64,000 nt of DNA from Candidatus Hydrogenedentota bacterium (GTDB lineage: Bacteria > Hydrogenedentota > Hydrogenedentia > Hydrogenedentales > JAEUWI01), in the NCBI GenBank assembly GCA_019637335.1, contig JAHBVV010000016.1, positions 1-64,000 of the forward strand, read 5' to 3'. The translations under genes and the position numbers were made by a program. The number at the start of each line of letters is the position of its first letter. Positions within the stretch are counted from its first letter, which is position 1. Under the pieces are notes generated by a model. That model worked only from the letters and a program-made list of their open reading frames with translations, was not told the DNA's origin and made no database searches. Shown piece by piece: positions 1-11,484 of the stretch.

Positions 1-2197
<2,197 letters not shown>

Positions 2198-2344
2198 GGG
2201 CAACCCCTCGGTTAAACGCAGTAAAGGGGGCCATGCCTGGGGGGAGGAGGGGTGAATACGGCAACTCGCCGGGGCGCTTGAAACGCCCGCCATGCGCCGG
2301 CCCATCCCTCGGGGCCCCCGGGTGTATGGCGCACCCGTGGATTA

Positions 2345-2576
2345 CTCGGCTGGCAGGTCTTCGGACTTTCAGGCGACCCCGATCCGTCGGGATTTCCTAC
2401 CGGGCGCTGCTTCCCAACCCTGTATCGCCAGGATCAGTGCATTTCTTCCGGGCTCTTACGAACCCTTTGCGCCTTTCGTTCCTGATTACCGCTGCGGGGC
2501 AGTTCCGGACTTACACCGGATTCCCTCTTAGCGCACGAACGCGCGACCGCGTCCGTGAGAACCAGCACGCTCAGAA
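2345..2576 (-). ncRNA. Cobalamin (B12) riboswitch
   Basis: Read on the minus strand, the leader of the EG/PKD gene holds the conserved cobalamin aptamer pieces in order: GAGGGAATCCGGTGTAAGTC near 2528-2508, GAACTGCCCCGCAGCGGTAA at about 2505-2485, and the 3' B12 box GAAAGTCCGAAGACCTGCC at about 2370-2352. Its 3' end is ~150 bases from the start codon at 2197. The start region also has AACC/GGTT arms around the GAGG ribosome-binding site, which could allow translational control. The outer boundaries are approximate because P1 was judged by eye. Confidence 0.93.
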
Positions 2577-2625
2577 TACTGCAAGCGGGCGCCGGGTGTC
2601 AATGACGGGTGAAGGGTGAAGGTGC

Positions 2626-3111
2626 GGCACGTCCGCCGCAGGCGGAAAGGGTGATGGGCGAAGATTAGGGTGAACTTCTGATACTACCGATTGGTGAACA
2701 CGTGCAGTTGCCGATTCCCATTAACGCGTTGTAACCCGCAACAAATTCTATGGTACGGGCTTTCAGCCCTGGCCATTCTTGTTCGCCATTTGCCTGGGCC
2801 GTTGGCCCAGGCTGGTATGGGTGGCGCCTTTGGCGCCAAAGATGGTCCTGGTTTCTTTCAGGGCCGAAGGTCCGATCCATACCAGCATGGGGCAACGCCC
2901 CATGAATCGAGGCGCCAAACTTATCAAGGGCTGAAAGCCCGCATCATCGATCGGCCAATCGATTCATCGGTAATATCAGAGCTTCACCCGAAGATTAGAT
3001 CGCGTTTTCTCGTGGCGCTGTTCCGCGGAGCGGAACGGAATGCATTCCCACGGGGGACCGTGGGAACGAGTTCCGGGGGTGAGGCACGTCCGCCGCAGGC
3101 GGAAAGGGTGA
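2626..3111. repeat. 29-bp direct repeat bracketing an intergenic stretch
   Basis: An identical 29-bp sequence beginning GGCACGTCCGCCGCAGGCGG occurs at 2626-2654 and 3083-3111. It contains the small palindrome TCCGCCGCAGGCGGA. The copies bracket about 430 bp with no credible gene. Similar direct repeats can be left by insertion or by dispersed repeat units; no transposase remains. Confidence 0.7.
2740..2960. repeat. Cluster of short palindromes between riboswitch and lactate permease gene
   Basis: A non-coding block of small hairpin-forming palindromes: GGGCTTTCAGCCC (about 2757), CCTGGGCCGTTGGCCCAGG (about 2794), GGCGCCTTTGGCGCC (about 2824) and GGGGCAACGCCCC (about 2889). GGGCTGAAAGCCC at about 2928 is the inverse of the first. 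Short frames through it have unnatural composition and are not genes. Otherwise nothing recognisable is seen between 2655 and 3080. Confidence 0.6.
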
Positions 3112-3127
3112 AGTGGCGGGGTGTCGC

Positions 3128-3136
3128 TGGTATTAT
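3128..3136 (+). promoter_or_regulatory. Extended -10 promoter for lactate permease
   Basis: TGG followed by TATTAT, 35 bases upstream of the lctP ATG, matches an extended -10 (TGnTATAAT). No convincing -35 is visible, which is compatible with an extended -10 type. It resembles promoters ahead of several other genes here. Confidence 0.5.
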
Positions 3137-3170
3137 CGGGGTTCGCGGATGGGCCGTGGGAGAGCGGACG

Positions 3171-4841
3171 ATGATGGCATTTCTGGCGTTGACGCCGGTG
3201 TTGGCCGTGGCGATATTGCTGGTGGGGCTTCGGTGGCCGGCGAGCCGCGCGATGCCGGTGTGCTATATCGTGGCGGCGGGGCTCGCCGTGTGGGCGTGGG
3301 GCGTGCCGGGCGCACAGGTGGCCGCGGCGACCATCAACGGGGTGATTATCGCGCTGAGCCTGGTGTTCATCATCTTTGGCGCGATCCTGTTGCTCAACAC
3401 GCTGCACGAAAGCGGCGGATTGCAGGTCATCCGATCCGGCTTCACGGGGGTGACGCCGGATGCGCGGATCCAGGTGATCATCGTGGCGTGGCTCTTCGGA
3501 TCCTTCATCGAAGGCGCGGCGGGCTTTGGCACGCCGGCGGCGGTCGCGGTGCCGCTGATGGTCGGGCTGGGATTTCCGGCCATGGCGGCGGTGGTCGCCG
3601 GGATGATCATCCAGAGCACGCCGGTGTCATTCGGGGCGGCGGGCACCCCGATTCTGGTGGGGATCCGCAAGGGCCTCGAGAACAACGAGGCGGTGAACGG
3701 GTATATCGCGCAGCAGCAACTTGGCGACATTGACCTGCTGCTCTCGCACATTGGCGTTCGCGTGGCCCTGCTGCATGGCGCCGCGGGCGCGCTCGTTCCG
3801 CTGATTGTGGTGGTCTTCATGACGCGTTTTTTCGGGCCAAACCGCAGCGTCCGCGAGGGGCTCGCGGTGTGGCGATTCGCCGTCTTCGCGGCCTTCGCCA
3901 TGACGGTTCCGTACATGCTGGTGGCCGTGTTCTTCGGCCCTGAGTTCCCCACCATTACGGGCGGCCTGGTCGGGCTCGCGGTGGTGGTGACGGCGGCGCG
4001 GAAGGGCTTTCTCATGCCGGATCGAAGCCAGCCCTGGACCTTCGGCCCCGCATCAAACTGGGATCTCGCATGGACGGGCGCGCTGCATGTGGAGGCCCGG
4101 CCCGATGCCGGCGCGGGGATGACCGCGTTGCGCGCCTGGTCGCCCTACATCCTCGTGGGTGCGCTGTTGTTTGCCACGCGGCTGAAGTTTCTGCCATTAG
4201 GCGCGTGGTTGCGGGCGTGGACCATCGAGTATCCCGAAATCCTCGGCACAAACATCACCGCGTCCGTGCAGCCGCTGTACCTGCCCGGCACGGTGTTCGT
4301 CGCCGTGTCGCTGATTACCTTCGCGCTGCATCGCATGGACCGCGAATCCTACCGGCGCGCGTGGGCCGCGTCGCTGCGCACCACGCGCGCGGCGTCCGTG
4401 GCGCTGATTTTCACCGTGCCGATGGTGCAGGTGTTCATTCACTCCGGCGGCGGGAGCGGCGGTCTCGATGCGATGCCGATGGTGCTCGCGTCGGCGGTCG
4501 CGGGCGTCGCGGGGCAGGCGTGGCCGCTCTGCGCGCCGCTCATTGGGGGGATGGGGGCCTTTATCGCGGGGAGCAACACCGTGTCGAACATGATGTTCAG
4601 CCTGTTTCAATTCGACGTGGGGCAGCGCATCGGGGCGGACCCCGCGTGGGTGGTGGCGCTGCAGGCGGTCGGCGGCGCGGCGGGGAATATGGTCTGCGTG
4701 CACAATGTCGTGGCCGCCTCGGCCGTAGCCGGGCTATTCGGGAAGGAGGGGGTCATCCTGCGTAAGACGGCGCTCCCCTTCGCGTATTACGCGCTGGTCA
4801 CCGGGCTGATCGGCCTCGTGGTGTATGCCCTGGCTTCTTGA
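3171..4841 (+). CDS. lctP: L-lactate permease family transporter
   Basis: Proton-coupled lactate (or related 2-hydroxy acid) uptake carrier of the LctP family in the inner membrane. The 556-residue product is almost entirely hydrophobic helices, the usual family length. The family hallmark [14 protein letters not shown] is present, as is [17 protein letters not shown] and the C-terminal [22 protein letters not shown] 3171 was chosen (GGAGAG upstream, start of hydrophobic sequence); the frame is open much further upstream but that extension crosses the repeat cluster. It ends 15 bases from the end of convergent lysA. No lactate dehydrogenase gene is nearby, so the true substrate could also be glycolate. 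Confidence 0.92.
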   Translation: MMAFLALTPVLAVAILLVGLRWPASRAMPVCYIVAAGLAVWAWGVPGAQVAAATINGVIIALSLVFIIFGAILLLNTLHESGGLQVIRSGFTGVTPDARIQVIIVAWLFGSFIEGAAGFGTPAAVAVPLMVGLGFPAMAAVVAGMIIQSTPVSFGAAGTPILVGIRKGLENNEAVNGYIAQQQLGDIDLLLSHIGVRVALLHGAAGALVPLIVVVFMTRFFGPNRSVREGLAVWRFAVFAAFAMTVPYMLVAVFFGPEFPTITGGLVGLAVVVTAARKGFLMPDRSQPWTFGPASNWDLAWTGALHVEARPDAGAGMTALRAWSPYILVGALLFATRLKFLPLGAWLRAWTIEYPEILGTNITASVQPLYLPGTVFVAVSLITFALHRMDRESYRRAWAASLRTTRAASVALIFTVPMVQVFIHSGGGSGGLDAMPMVLASAVAGVAGQAWPLCAPLIGGMGAFIAGSNTVSNMMFSLFQFDVGQRIGADPAWVVALQAVGGAAGNMVCVHNVVAASAVAGLFGKEGVILRKTALPFAYYALVTGLIGLVVYALAS

Positions 4842-4856
4842 GTCGCGAGGCCGCGG

Positions 4857-6110
4857 TCAGAGCACTTCGTTCTGCCAGATTTGCTCCAGCGGCTGGCGCT
4901 TGCGGATGAGACGGAACGCGCCCGGGCCCTCGCGCAGCAATTCCGCGCATTCGGGGAACGAATTGTAGTTTCGAGACGCCATGCTGGCGCAGTAGGCGCC
5001 CGCGCCCTCGATCACCAGGAAGTCGCCGGGGCGCGCTTCGGTCAGTTCGCGCTCCAGCAGCCCCTCGGGATTGCCCGGCTCGGGCGTGAGGATGTCGCCG
5101 CTCTCGCAGCAGTGCCCCGCGACCAGGTACGTGCCGTGTCCCCGGGATTCGTTCGCTGCGGGAACCACCACGATGGGGTGCTGCGCGCCGTACATCGCGG
5201 GCCGGACGATCTCCGTCATCCCCGCGTCGATCTTCAAGAACGTGTGGCCGTCCTCGCCCGTGTCGACGACATCCGCCACCGAACACACCAGCGCGCCGGC
5301 GTTGGCGACCAGGAAGGTTCCCGGCTCCACCTCCAGGTGCAGCTTGCGCCCGTGCTGGCTCGCGAAGGCCACGAAGTCCTGCATGACCCGGTTGCCGATC
5401 AGGGCCATGTCGGCGGAGATCTCGCCCGCCATTCGACCGACCTTGAAGCCGCCCCCGAGGCTCAGGCGGGTGACCTCCGGGAGGCGCTCCACAATGCCCA
5501 GCGAGAGGCCGGCGCAATGCGCCCAGGTGTCGGGATCGGATCCCGATCCGATGTGGGTATGCATCCCGGTGAGCCGGAGCCGATGCCGCGCACAGATTTC
5601 CTTAATCTCGTCCAGGTGCTCGTGCCAGATCCCGAAGCTGGAGGAGGGGCCGCCGACGTTCGTCCGGTTGCTGTGGCCCGATCCGAGGCCGGGGTTGATG
5701 CGCGCGGAGATTTCCGTGCCGGGAGAGAGCCGGCCATAGGCTTCGAGCTGGTTCAGCGAGCAGGCGTTGAACAGCACGCCGCGGTCCACGAGTTCCTTCA
5801 GATTTCTCGGAAGCTCCTGCGCCGTGATCTGAATCTGCTCCGGCGCGACACCCGCGCGCAGGGCGCGCTCGGCCTCGTAGCCGCTGCTGGCGTCGATATG
5901 AAGACCCGCTTCGTTCAGGAGCCGGATGATCGCCGCCGTCGGTAGCGCCTTCATCGCATAGCGCGCGGTTATCCCGAACGCATTGGGAAACGCCAGCAAC
6001 GCCGCCGCCTGCACCCGCAGGGTGGCGGCGTCGTAAACGTACACGGGCGTGCCATGCTCGGCGGCAACCTGGCGGACTTCTTCGGGATTCAAGAAACGGA
6101 GCGTTTCCAT
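4857..6110 (-). CDS. lysA: Diaminopimelate decarboxylase
   Basis: PLP-dependent decarboxylation of meso-diaminopimelate to L-lysine, last step of lysine synthesis. The 417-residue product has the alanine-racemase-like barrel: PLP lysine in ARYAMKALPT (Lys54), THIGSG near 185, SLGGGFKVGR near 215. The C-terminal domain has HCCESGD and GAGAYCASMASRNYN, where the family's active-site Cys and Tyr lie. ATG 6110 is preceded by AAGGAAG at good spacing; the frame extends 30 codons further but without family similarity. It is monocistronic and divergent from the DUF2233 gene. Other group IV decarboxylases are less likely given the HCCESGD motif. Confidence 0.9.
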   Translation of the reverse strand: METLRFLNPEEVRQVAAEHGTPVYVYDAATLRVQAAALLAFPNAFGITARYAMKALPTAAIIRLLNEAGLHIDASSGYEAERALRAGVAPEQIQITAQELPRNLKELVDRGVLFNACSLNQLEAYGRLSPGTEISARINPGLGSGHSNRTNVGGPSSSFGIWHEHLDEIKEICARHRLRLTGMHTHIGSGSDPDTWAHCAGLSLGIVERLPEVTRLSLGGGFKVGRMAGEISADMALIGNRVMQDFVAFASQHGRKLHLEVEPGTFLVANAGALVCSVADVVDTGEDGHTFLKIDAGMTEIVRPAMYGAQHPIVVVPAANESRGHGTYLVAGHCCESGDILTPEPGNPEGLLERELTEARPGDFLVIEGAGAYCASMASRNYNSFPECAELLREGPGAFRLIRKRQPLEQIWQNEVL

Positions 6111-6190
6111 GTGCGCTTCTTCCTTTTTTCGGAGGGGACGGTGCGTGGTGGCCCGGAAAACCGCGTATTGCGGCGGCGAATTGGTGGCGG

Positions 6191-6199
6191 ATTCTAACA
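6191..6199 (-). promoter_or_regulatory. Extended -10 promoter for lysA
   Basis: On the minus strand TGT-TAGAAT lies about 80 bases upstream of the lysA ATG. No good -35 at 17 bp; assigned as an extended -10 by analogy with other promoters here. Confidence 0.4.
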
Positions 6200-6376
6200 A
6201 GTTAACCTGTCCTGATGCACCCCGGGCATGCGCATGCGGGCGACGACCGGCGCCGGATTTATCGATGTTGGGCGACTATTATGTGTCATATTGGAGCATC
6301 GGCGGCGGAGATTGCCCGGAACCCTCCTCGTATGTTACTCTTATCTTACAGAAATTAAAGGACTTATAGGGTATCC

Positions 6377-7210
6377 ATGCTCCAGATTCGACCCGCCGCT
6401 ACCGATCCTCGTGTTCGCGCGATGACCCGTCTCGCGCGGCGGGCGTGTTTGGTGCTGGTCGTACTGTCGCTGGTCGCCTCGGGCGAAGAGGTCACACGCG
6501 ATGGCGGGGTCGTGTTCCAAAACAGTACGTTTCGCGAGGTGCCTTTTACCGTCGCCTGGATCGATTTGGAGCAGGAGGATTTAGAGCTTTTCTGGAAACG
6601 CCCCGACGGCGAGGCCCTGCACCATTTCCACGGATTGCGGGATTGGCTCCTTAGCCAGGGCCGCGAACTCGTGCTCGCCACGAATGCGGGGATCTATGCG
6701 GAGGATCGTACGCCGCTCGGGCTCCATGTGGAGCGCGGCCAGGAACTGCGGCCCCTGAACCCGCACAAGGGCGGCCGCGGCAACTTCGCGCTGAAACCGA
6801 ACGGGGTCTTCTACATCGATGACGCGGGCGCGCACATCCGCACGACCGAGGACTACGCGGCATCGGGCGTGAAGCCGTCGCTGGCGGTTCAATCGGGTCC
6901 GATGCTGGTAATCGAGAACGCACTTCACCCGAAATTTGAGGCGGACTCCACCAGCGTATACGTTCGCAATGGCATTGGTGTGCAGACCGGGAAGCGCATC
7001 GCAATTGTGATTTCAGACTGGCCCGTCAACCTTCATACCTTCGCTTCGTTTTTCAAGGACGAGCTGGGGTGTCCCGATGCGCTCTACCTGGACGGGTCAC
7101 TTTCCGGATTGTACGCCGCCGCGCTCGATCGGACCCCCGCCGGCGCGGAATACGTCGGGATGCTTGCGGTGACGCGGGCGCGGAAGGCGGGGGAGGAGGG
7201 GCATGAGTAA
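6377..7210 (+). CDS. Secreted phosphodiester glycosidase family (DUF2233) protein
   Basis: 277-residue exported protein of the NAGPA/DUF2233 family, whose characterised members act on phosphodiester glycosidic bonds. Family features visible: ATNAGIYAEDRTPLGLHVE in the first half, GNFALKPNGVFY, and the C-terminal CPDALYLDGSLSGLY that carries the conserved Asp-Gly. A signal peptide follows an N-terminal basic stretch (RLARRACLVLVVLSLVASG). ATG 6377 has TATAGGG upstream; an in-frame ATG at 6422 would give a more conventional signal peptide but lacks a ribosome-binding site. It overlaps radA by 8 bp, so the two are probably cotranscribed. The substrate is unknown. Confidence 0.82.
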   Translation: MLQIRPAATDPRVRAMTRLARRACLVLVVLSLVASGEEVTRDGGVVFQNSTFREVPFTVAWIDLEQEDLELFWKRPDGEALHHFHGLRDWLLSQGRELVLATNAGIYAEDRTPLGLHVERGQELRPLNPHKGGRGNFALKPNGVFYIDDAGAHIRTTEDYAASGVKPSLAVQSGPMLVIENALHPKFEADSTSVYVRNGIGVQTGKRIAIVISDWPVNLHTFASFFKDELGCPDALYLDGSLSGLYAAALDRTPAGAEYVGMLAVTRARKAGEEGHE

Positions 7211-8564
7211 GGTCAAGTCGCACTTCGTCTGCCAGTCCTGCGGCGCGGTGACCGCCCGCTGGATGGGCAAGTGTCCGGAGTGCGCCGAATGGAATACACT
7301 GGCGGAGGAGGCGATGCTGGAGGAGGGGACCCACACGCGCCCGAGCATTGTCGCCGCGAGCCGCCCGATCCCGGTGTCCGACGGGAGCCAGGCGCCGCCG
7401 GCGCGCATTCCGACGGGCATGTCGGAATGCGATCGCGTCCTGGGCGGGGGCATTGTCCCGGGCTCCCTGACGCTGGTCGGCGGCGACCCGGGCATCGGCA
7501 AGTCCACGATGATGCTCCAGCTGTCGCGCTACCTGGCGGCGGAACACGGGCCGGTGCTGTACGTGTCGGGGGAGGAATCCTTCAGCCAGGCGCGGCTCCG
7601 GGCGGACCGGCTGAACGCGGTGCACGAGCGCCTTTTTATCTACACGGAGACCTCGGTCGCCAGCATTGCGAAGGAGATTCAGAAGGGCGGCTACGCGTTT
7701 GTGGTGGTGGACTCGATCCAGTCGGTCTACAGCAGCCAGCTTTCGGGGGTGCCGGGTAGCCTGAGCCAGGTGCGTGAATGCGCCAACGAGTTTTTGCGTC
7801 TGGCCAAGGGACGCCAGGTTCCGGTTTTCCTGGTGGGCCACGTGACGAAGGACGGATCGATCGCGGGACCGCGCCTGCTGGAGCACCTGGTGGACACCGT
7901 CCTGTATTTTGAAGGCGAAGGGCGGCAGTCGCTCCGGATCCTGCGCGGCGTGAAAAACCGCTTCGGCTCGACGAACGAAATCGGCGTGTTCGAAATGCGG
8001 GACACCGGGCTGCACCCGGTGCCCAACCCGAGCGCGCTGTTTTTGAGCGAGCGCCCGGTCGGCGTGAGCGGCACCGTGGTGATCCCGAGTATCGAGGGCA
8101 CCCGCCCGCTCCTGGTGGAGGTGCAGGCGCTCGTGGGCGACAGCCACGCGGGTTCGCCGCGCCGCACGGTCACCGGGGTGAACCCCAACCGGGTGAACCT
8201 GCTGCTGGCGGTGCTGGAGAAGCGCGCGGGCCTGCATTTTTCGGATCGCGATGTGTTTGTAAACGTGGCGGGCGGCGTTCGGCTGGACGAGCCCGCGGCG
8301 GATCTCGCGGTGGCGCTGGCGCTGGTGTCCAGCTTCCGCGACGCGCCGGCCCCGGCGCACCTGGCCGCCTTCGGCGAGGTGGGCCTGGCGGGGGAGGTGC
8401 GCGCGGTGGACATGGCGCAGCAGCGCGTGGCGGAGGCGGCGAAGTTCGGATTCAGCCGGTGTATACTCCCCCGGGGATGTGCGAAGAATATTGCGGTGGA
8501 CGGCGTGGCCCTCCACCCGGCAGGCGAGCTGGAGGCAGCCCTCGAACTGGCCATGGAGGCGTAA
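7203..8564 (+). CDS. radA: DNA repair protein RadA
   Basis: RecA-like ATPase/helicase assisting recombination and branch migration. The 453-residue protein has the N-terminal zinc finger (Cys10, 13, 24, 27 in CQSCGAVTARWMGKCPEC), Walker A GGDPGIGKST at ~93-102, the RadA-specific KNRFG at ~250, and a C-terminal Lon-like domain. Length and domain order are standard. It is followed after 3 bases by disA, the same radA-disA pair known from Bacillus-type bacteria, where DisA monitors DNA lesions and RadA modulates it. Confidence 0.96.
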   Translation: MSKVKSHFVCQSCGAVTARWMGKCPECAEWNTLAEEAMLEEGTHTRPSIVAASRPIPVSDGSQAPPARIPTGMSECDRVLGGGIVPGSLTLVGGDPGIGKSTMMLQLSRYLAAEHGPVLYVSGEESFSQARLRADRLNAVHERLFIYTETSVASIAKEIQKGGYAFVVVDSIQSVYSSQLSGVPGSLSQVRECANEFLRLAKGRQVPVFLVGHVTKDGSIAGPRLLEHLVDTVLYFEGEGRQSLRILRGVKNRFGSTNEIGVFEMRDTGLHPVPNPSALFLSERPVGVSGTVVIPSIEGTRPLLVEVQALVGDSHAGSPRRTVTGVNPNRVNLLLAVLEKRAGLHFSDRDVFVNVAGGVRLDEPAADLAVALALVSSFRDAPAPAHLAAFGEVGLAGEVRAVDMAQQRVAEAAKFGFSRCILPRGCAKNIAVDGVALHPAGELEAALELAMEA

Positions 8565-8567
8565 AGG

Positions 8568-9650
8568 TTGGCACGGAAGAAGAAACTGACAAGCGAAGAG
8601 GCGTTCCGCCAGGCGCTCCTGGTGATGGCGCCGGGCACCTCGATACGGGAGGCGATCTCCACGATCCTCCAGGCCGGCACGGGCGCGCTGCTATGCTTCG
8701 GCAATCCACGCCGCCTGCTCGACCTCTCCGAGGGCGGCGTGATGCTGGACGAGGAGGTGACGCCGCAGATGCTCTACGAGCTCTCGAAGATGGACGGCGC
8801 GATCATCCTCAACGAGAGCGGCACGCGCATCCACGCGGCGAATCGCTTTCTGAAGCCCAAAGCCAATATTCACAGCGATGAAACGGGCACCCGGCACCGG
8901 ACGGCCCAGCGCCTGGCGAACCAGGCTGGCTGCGTGGTCATCGCGGTGTCGCAGCGGCGCTCCAGCGTGACCCTCTACGTGCACGACAAGCGGCATATCC
9001 TCGACAGCATCCAGACGCTGGTCAACAAGGCGGTCCAGGCCGTGCAGACGCTGGAAAAGTACATGAACGTGCTGAACCAGGCGATGCTGGATCTGACGGT
9101 GCGCGAGTTTCAGGACGTGGTCACGATTTTCGACGTCTGCAAGGCCGTCCAGCGGATGGAAATGGTCATGCGCATCGCCGAGGAGATCGAGCCCTATATC
9201 ATTGAACTCGGTACGGAAGGCCGCCTCATCGAAATGCAGATGGAGGAGTTGATGCTTCCGGTAAAGGAAGCCGAACTGGTGATCAAGGACTACTTCCGGG
9301 AACGCCAGAACGTTACGTACGAAACCGTCCGCGAGCGGATAAGCGAAATATCGCAGCAGGACCTGCTCAATCTGGGCAGCATCAGCCATGCCCTGGGCTA
9401 CGGGCCGGCCCTCCGCAGTGTCGACACCTACCTCAGCCCCCGCGGGTACCGCGTGCTCACCAGCACCCACCGGCTGTCCAACCAGATTATCGACAACCTG
9501 GTCCAACGATTCGGGACGCTCCAGCAGGTGCTTCGCGCGCCCAAGGACGACCTGGTCGAAGTGGACGGCGTCGGCGAAGTACTCGCCGAACGGATCCGCG
9601 TGAGCCTGAGCCTGCTTCGCAACCAACTCATCATCGATGAACGGAGATAA
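8568..9650 (+). CDS. disA: DNA integrity scanning diadenylate cyclase DisA
   Basis: Synthesises cyclic di-AMP from two ATP and scans DNA for branched intermediates. The 360-residue product has the DAC domain with the DGA motif (~75, DGAIILNESGTRIHAANRFL) and RHR motif (~108, ETGTRHRTAQR), both required for catalysis. A helical middle domain and a C-terminal helix-hairpin-helix (DDLVEVDGVGEVLAERIR) complete the octamer-forming architecture. The start is TTG 8568 with GGAGG nine bases upstream; no better start exists. It sits between radA and pyrK. No c-di-AMP phosphodiesterase or c-di-AMP riboswitch was seen in the window. Confidence 0.95.
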   Translation: MARKKKLTSEEAFRQALLVMAPGTSIREAISTILQAGTGALLCFGNPRRLLDLSEGGVMLDEEVTPQMLYELSKMDGAIILNESGTRIHAANRFLKPKANIHSDETGTRHRTAQRLANQAGCVVIAVSQRRSSVTLYVHDKRHILDSIQTLVNKAVQAVQTLEKYMNVLNQAMLDLTVREFQDVVTIFDVCKAVQRMEMVMRIAEEIEPYIIELGTEGRLIEMQMEELMLPVKEAELVIKDYFRERQNVTYETVRERISEISQQDLLNLGSISHALGYGPALRSVDTYLSPRGYRVLTSTHRLSNQIIDNLVQRFGTLQQVLRAPKDDLVEVDGVGEVLAERIRVSLSLLRNQLIIDERR

Positions 9651-9657
9651 TCACCGT

Positions 9658-10449
9658 ATGCCCTTCGTAGCCGACTGCGAAATCACGGCCCACATGGAAG
9701 TGGCTCCCGGCCACTACCGGCTCGTGCTGCATGCGCCCGACATCGCCGCAAACGCGACGGCGGGCCAGTTCTGCATGCTGGAGGTCCAGGAAGGCTTCTA
9801 CCCCTTCCTGCGGCGCCCCATGTGCTTTGAAAAAATTTTTCGCGACAGCATCTCCATCCTCTACAAAGTGGAAGGTGAGGGGACGCGGATGATGTCGAAA
9901 TTGACGCCGGGCCAGTCAATGAGCGTGCAGGGGCCGCTCGGCCAACCCTTTCCGCTGGACAGCGCCTACAACCGGCACATCCTGGTGGCCGGGGGCATCG
10001 GGGTGGCCCCGTTTCCCGCGCTGGCGGAGGCGCTTATCCGCGAGCTGGGCGCAAAGCCGGAGGTCATTATCGCGGCGCGCACGGAATCGATGCTGCTCTG
10101 TGAGGCGGATTTCCACGAAATGGGCTGCAAGGTGCACCTCGCGACGGACGACGGTTCCGCCGGGACGCACGGATTCGCCTCCGAAGTGCTTCGGCAACTG
10201 GCGCCGGGACCGGGCGCGCGGGTGTACTGCTGCGGGCCGATGCCCATGATGCGCGCGACGCACGATGTATGCCAGGAGTTTGGTATCTCGTGTCTCGCCT
10301 CGCTGGAAGCCGAAATGGCCTGCGGCGATGGCGTCTGTCTCGGCTGCGTGGTCGAGGCGAACGTGGAAATTGAGGCCGAGCGCATGGTGCGGGTCTGCTA
10401 CGATGGCCCAGTGTTTGAAAGTTCGTTGATCAATTGGAATGCCTACTGA
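9658..10449 (+). CDS. pyrK: Dihydroorotate dehydrogenase B, electron transfer subunit
   Basis: FAD and 2Fe-2S subunit that passes electrons from dihydroorotate dehydrogenase PyrD(B) to NAD. 263 residues: flavin-binding start ending in FLRRPMCFEKI, nucleotide-binding LVAGGIGVAPFPAL, CCGPMPMM, and the C-terminal iron-sulphur cysteines in CGDGVCLGC plus a later VCYDGPVF. ATG 9658 was chosen because GGAGA at 9642 serves it; an in-frame ATG at 9637 lies inside disA with no ribosome-binding site. It is followed 108 bp later by pyrD, its partner subunit. Confidence 0.93.
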   Translation: MPFVADCEITAHMEVAPGHYRLVLHAPDIAANATAGQFCMLEVQEGFYPFLRRPMCFEKIFRDSISILYKVEGEGTRMMSKLTPGQSMSVQGPLGQPFPLDSAYNRHILVAGGIGVAPFPALAEALIRELGAKPEVIIAARTESMLLCEADFHEMGCKVHLATDDGSAGTHGFASEVLRQLAPGPGARVYCCGPMPMMRATHDVCQEFGISCLASLEAEMACGDGVCLGCVVEANVEIEAERMVRVCYDGPVFESSLINWNAY

Positions 10450-10454
10450 GTCTG

Positions 10455-10487
10455 GTGGACTGAGTGGACTGAGTGGACGAAGTGGAC
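10455..10487. repeat. Short 9-bp tandem repeat between pyrK and pyrD
   Basis: TGGACTGAG is repeated (TGGAC-TGAG-TGGAC-TGAG-TGGAC-GAAG-TGGAC) in the 108-bp gap. The last unit is followed by GTGTCC, giving a weak inverted partner. No function can be assigned. Confidence 0.7.
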
Positions 10488-10557
10488 GTGTCCAACTGGT
10501 CTAACCTGTACACTTGGTCCAGAGTTCCCGAAGAAGGCGCGTAGAAAGCCCTGAGCC

Positions 10558-11484
10558 ATGGCCAATCTTGAAGTAAACGTCGGCGGTCTGAAAATGAAGA
10601 ACCCGGTCACTGTAGGATCCGGGACCTTCGCCTACGGGCAGGAGTACGACCGCTATTTCGATGTGTCGCGCCTCGGCGCGGTGACCACCAAGAGCCTCTC
10701 CCTGGAGCCGCGCGCGGGCAACAAGCCGCCGCGCCTGGTGGAGACGCCCGCGGGCATGCTCAACGCAATTGGCCTGCAGAACGTGGGCATCGAGGCCTAC
10801 CTGCGCGACAAGGCGCCCTTCCTGCGCGAAAAGGGCTGCACGATTATCGGCAACATCTACGGTAAGACGCCGGAGGACTACGCGACGCTCGCAGCGCGCC
10901 TGGACGAAGCGGGCGCGGCGGACGCCATCGAGGCGAATTTGTCTTGCCCGAATGTGCACGACGCGCGGACGGCGCGCGGCTGCACGCTGGTGGCGCAAAT
11001 CCCGGAGCAGGTGCAGGAATACACCCGCGCGATCAAGGCGGCGACGAAACTGCCCGTGTTCATTAAGCTGAGTCCGAATATCATCGACATCGCCGAGCCC
11101 GCGCTGGCGGCGGAAGAGGCCGGCGCGGACGGCATCGCGATCATCAATACCCTGCTCGGCATCGGCATCAATCCCGAGACCCGCAAACCCATCCTCAGCA
11201 ACATTGTCGGCGGACTGAGCGGGCCCGCGATCCGGCCGGTGGCGGTGAAGATGGTCTGGGACTGCGCGAAGGTGCTGAAGATTCCGATTATCGGCATGGG
11301 CGGCATCTGCAACGCGAGCGACGCGATGCAATTCATCCTTGCGGGCGCCACGGCGGTCGCGGTGGGAAGTTACTCCTTCCGCCAGCCCGACGCGGCGATC
11401 AAGGTGGTGGAGGGGCTGGACGCGTATTGCGAGAAGCACGGCGTGGGCAGTATTACCGAACTGATCGGCGGGATGATCGTGTAG
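10558..11484 (+). CDS. pyrD: Dihydroorotate dehydrogenase B, catalytic subunit
   Basis: Oxidises dihydroorotate to orotate in pyrimidine synthesis using FMN; class 1B works with PyrK. The 308-residue TIM barrel shows TVGSGTFAYGQEY, KSLSLEPRAGN, the catalytic cysteine in ANLSCPNV, KLSPNIIDI and the FMN-phosphate region GMGGICNASDAMQFILAGATAVAVGS. Family length is typical. Its product feeds pyrE, which lies with pyrF about 6 kb downstream rather than in the same operon. Confidence 0.95.
   Translation: MANLEVNVGGLKMKNPVTVGSGTFAYGQEYDRYFDVSRLGAVTTKSLSLEPRAGNKPPRLVETPAGMLNAIGLQNVGIEAYLRDKAPFLREKGCTIIGNIYGKTPEDYATLAARLDEAGAADAIEANLSCPNVHDARTARGCTLVAQIPEQVQEYTRAIKAATKLPVFIKLSPNIIDIAEPALAAEEAGADGIAIINTLLGIGINPETRKPILSNIVGGLSGPAIRPVAVKMVWDCAKVLKIPIIGMGGICNASDAMQFILAGATAVAVGSYSFRQPDAAIKVVEGLDAYCEKHGVGSITELIGGMIV

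Noticed and set aside
2665-2895. 76-codon minus frame
   Set aside because: Lies entirely in palindromic non-coding repeats and has unnatural composition.
2691-3170. N-terminal extension of the lactate permease frame
   Set aside because: It crosses the palindrome cluster and the 29-bp repeat, and has no membrane character; the family starts at 3171.
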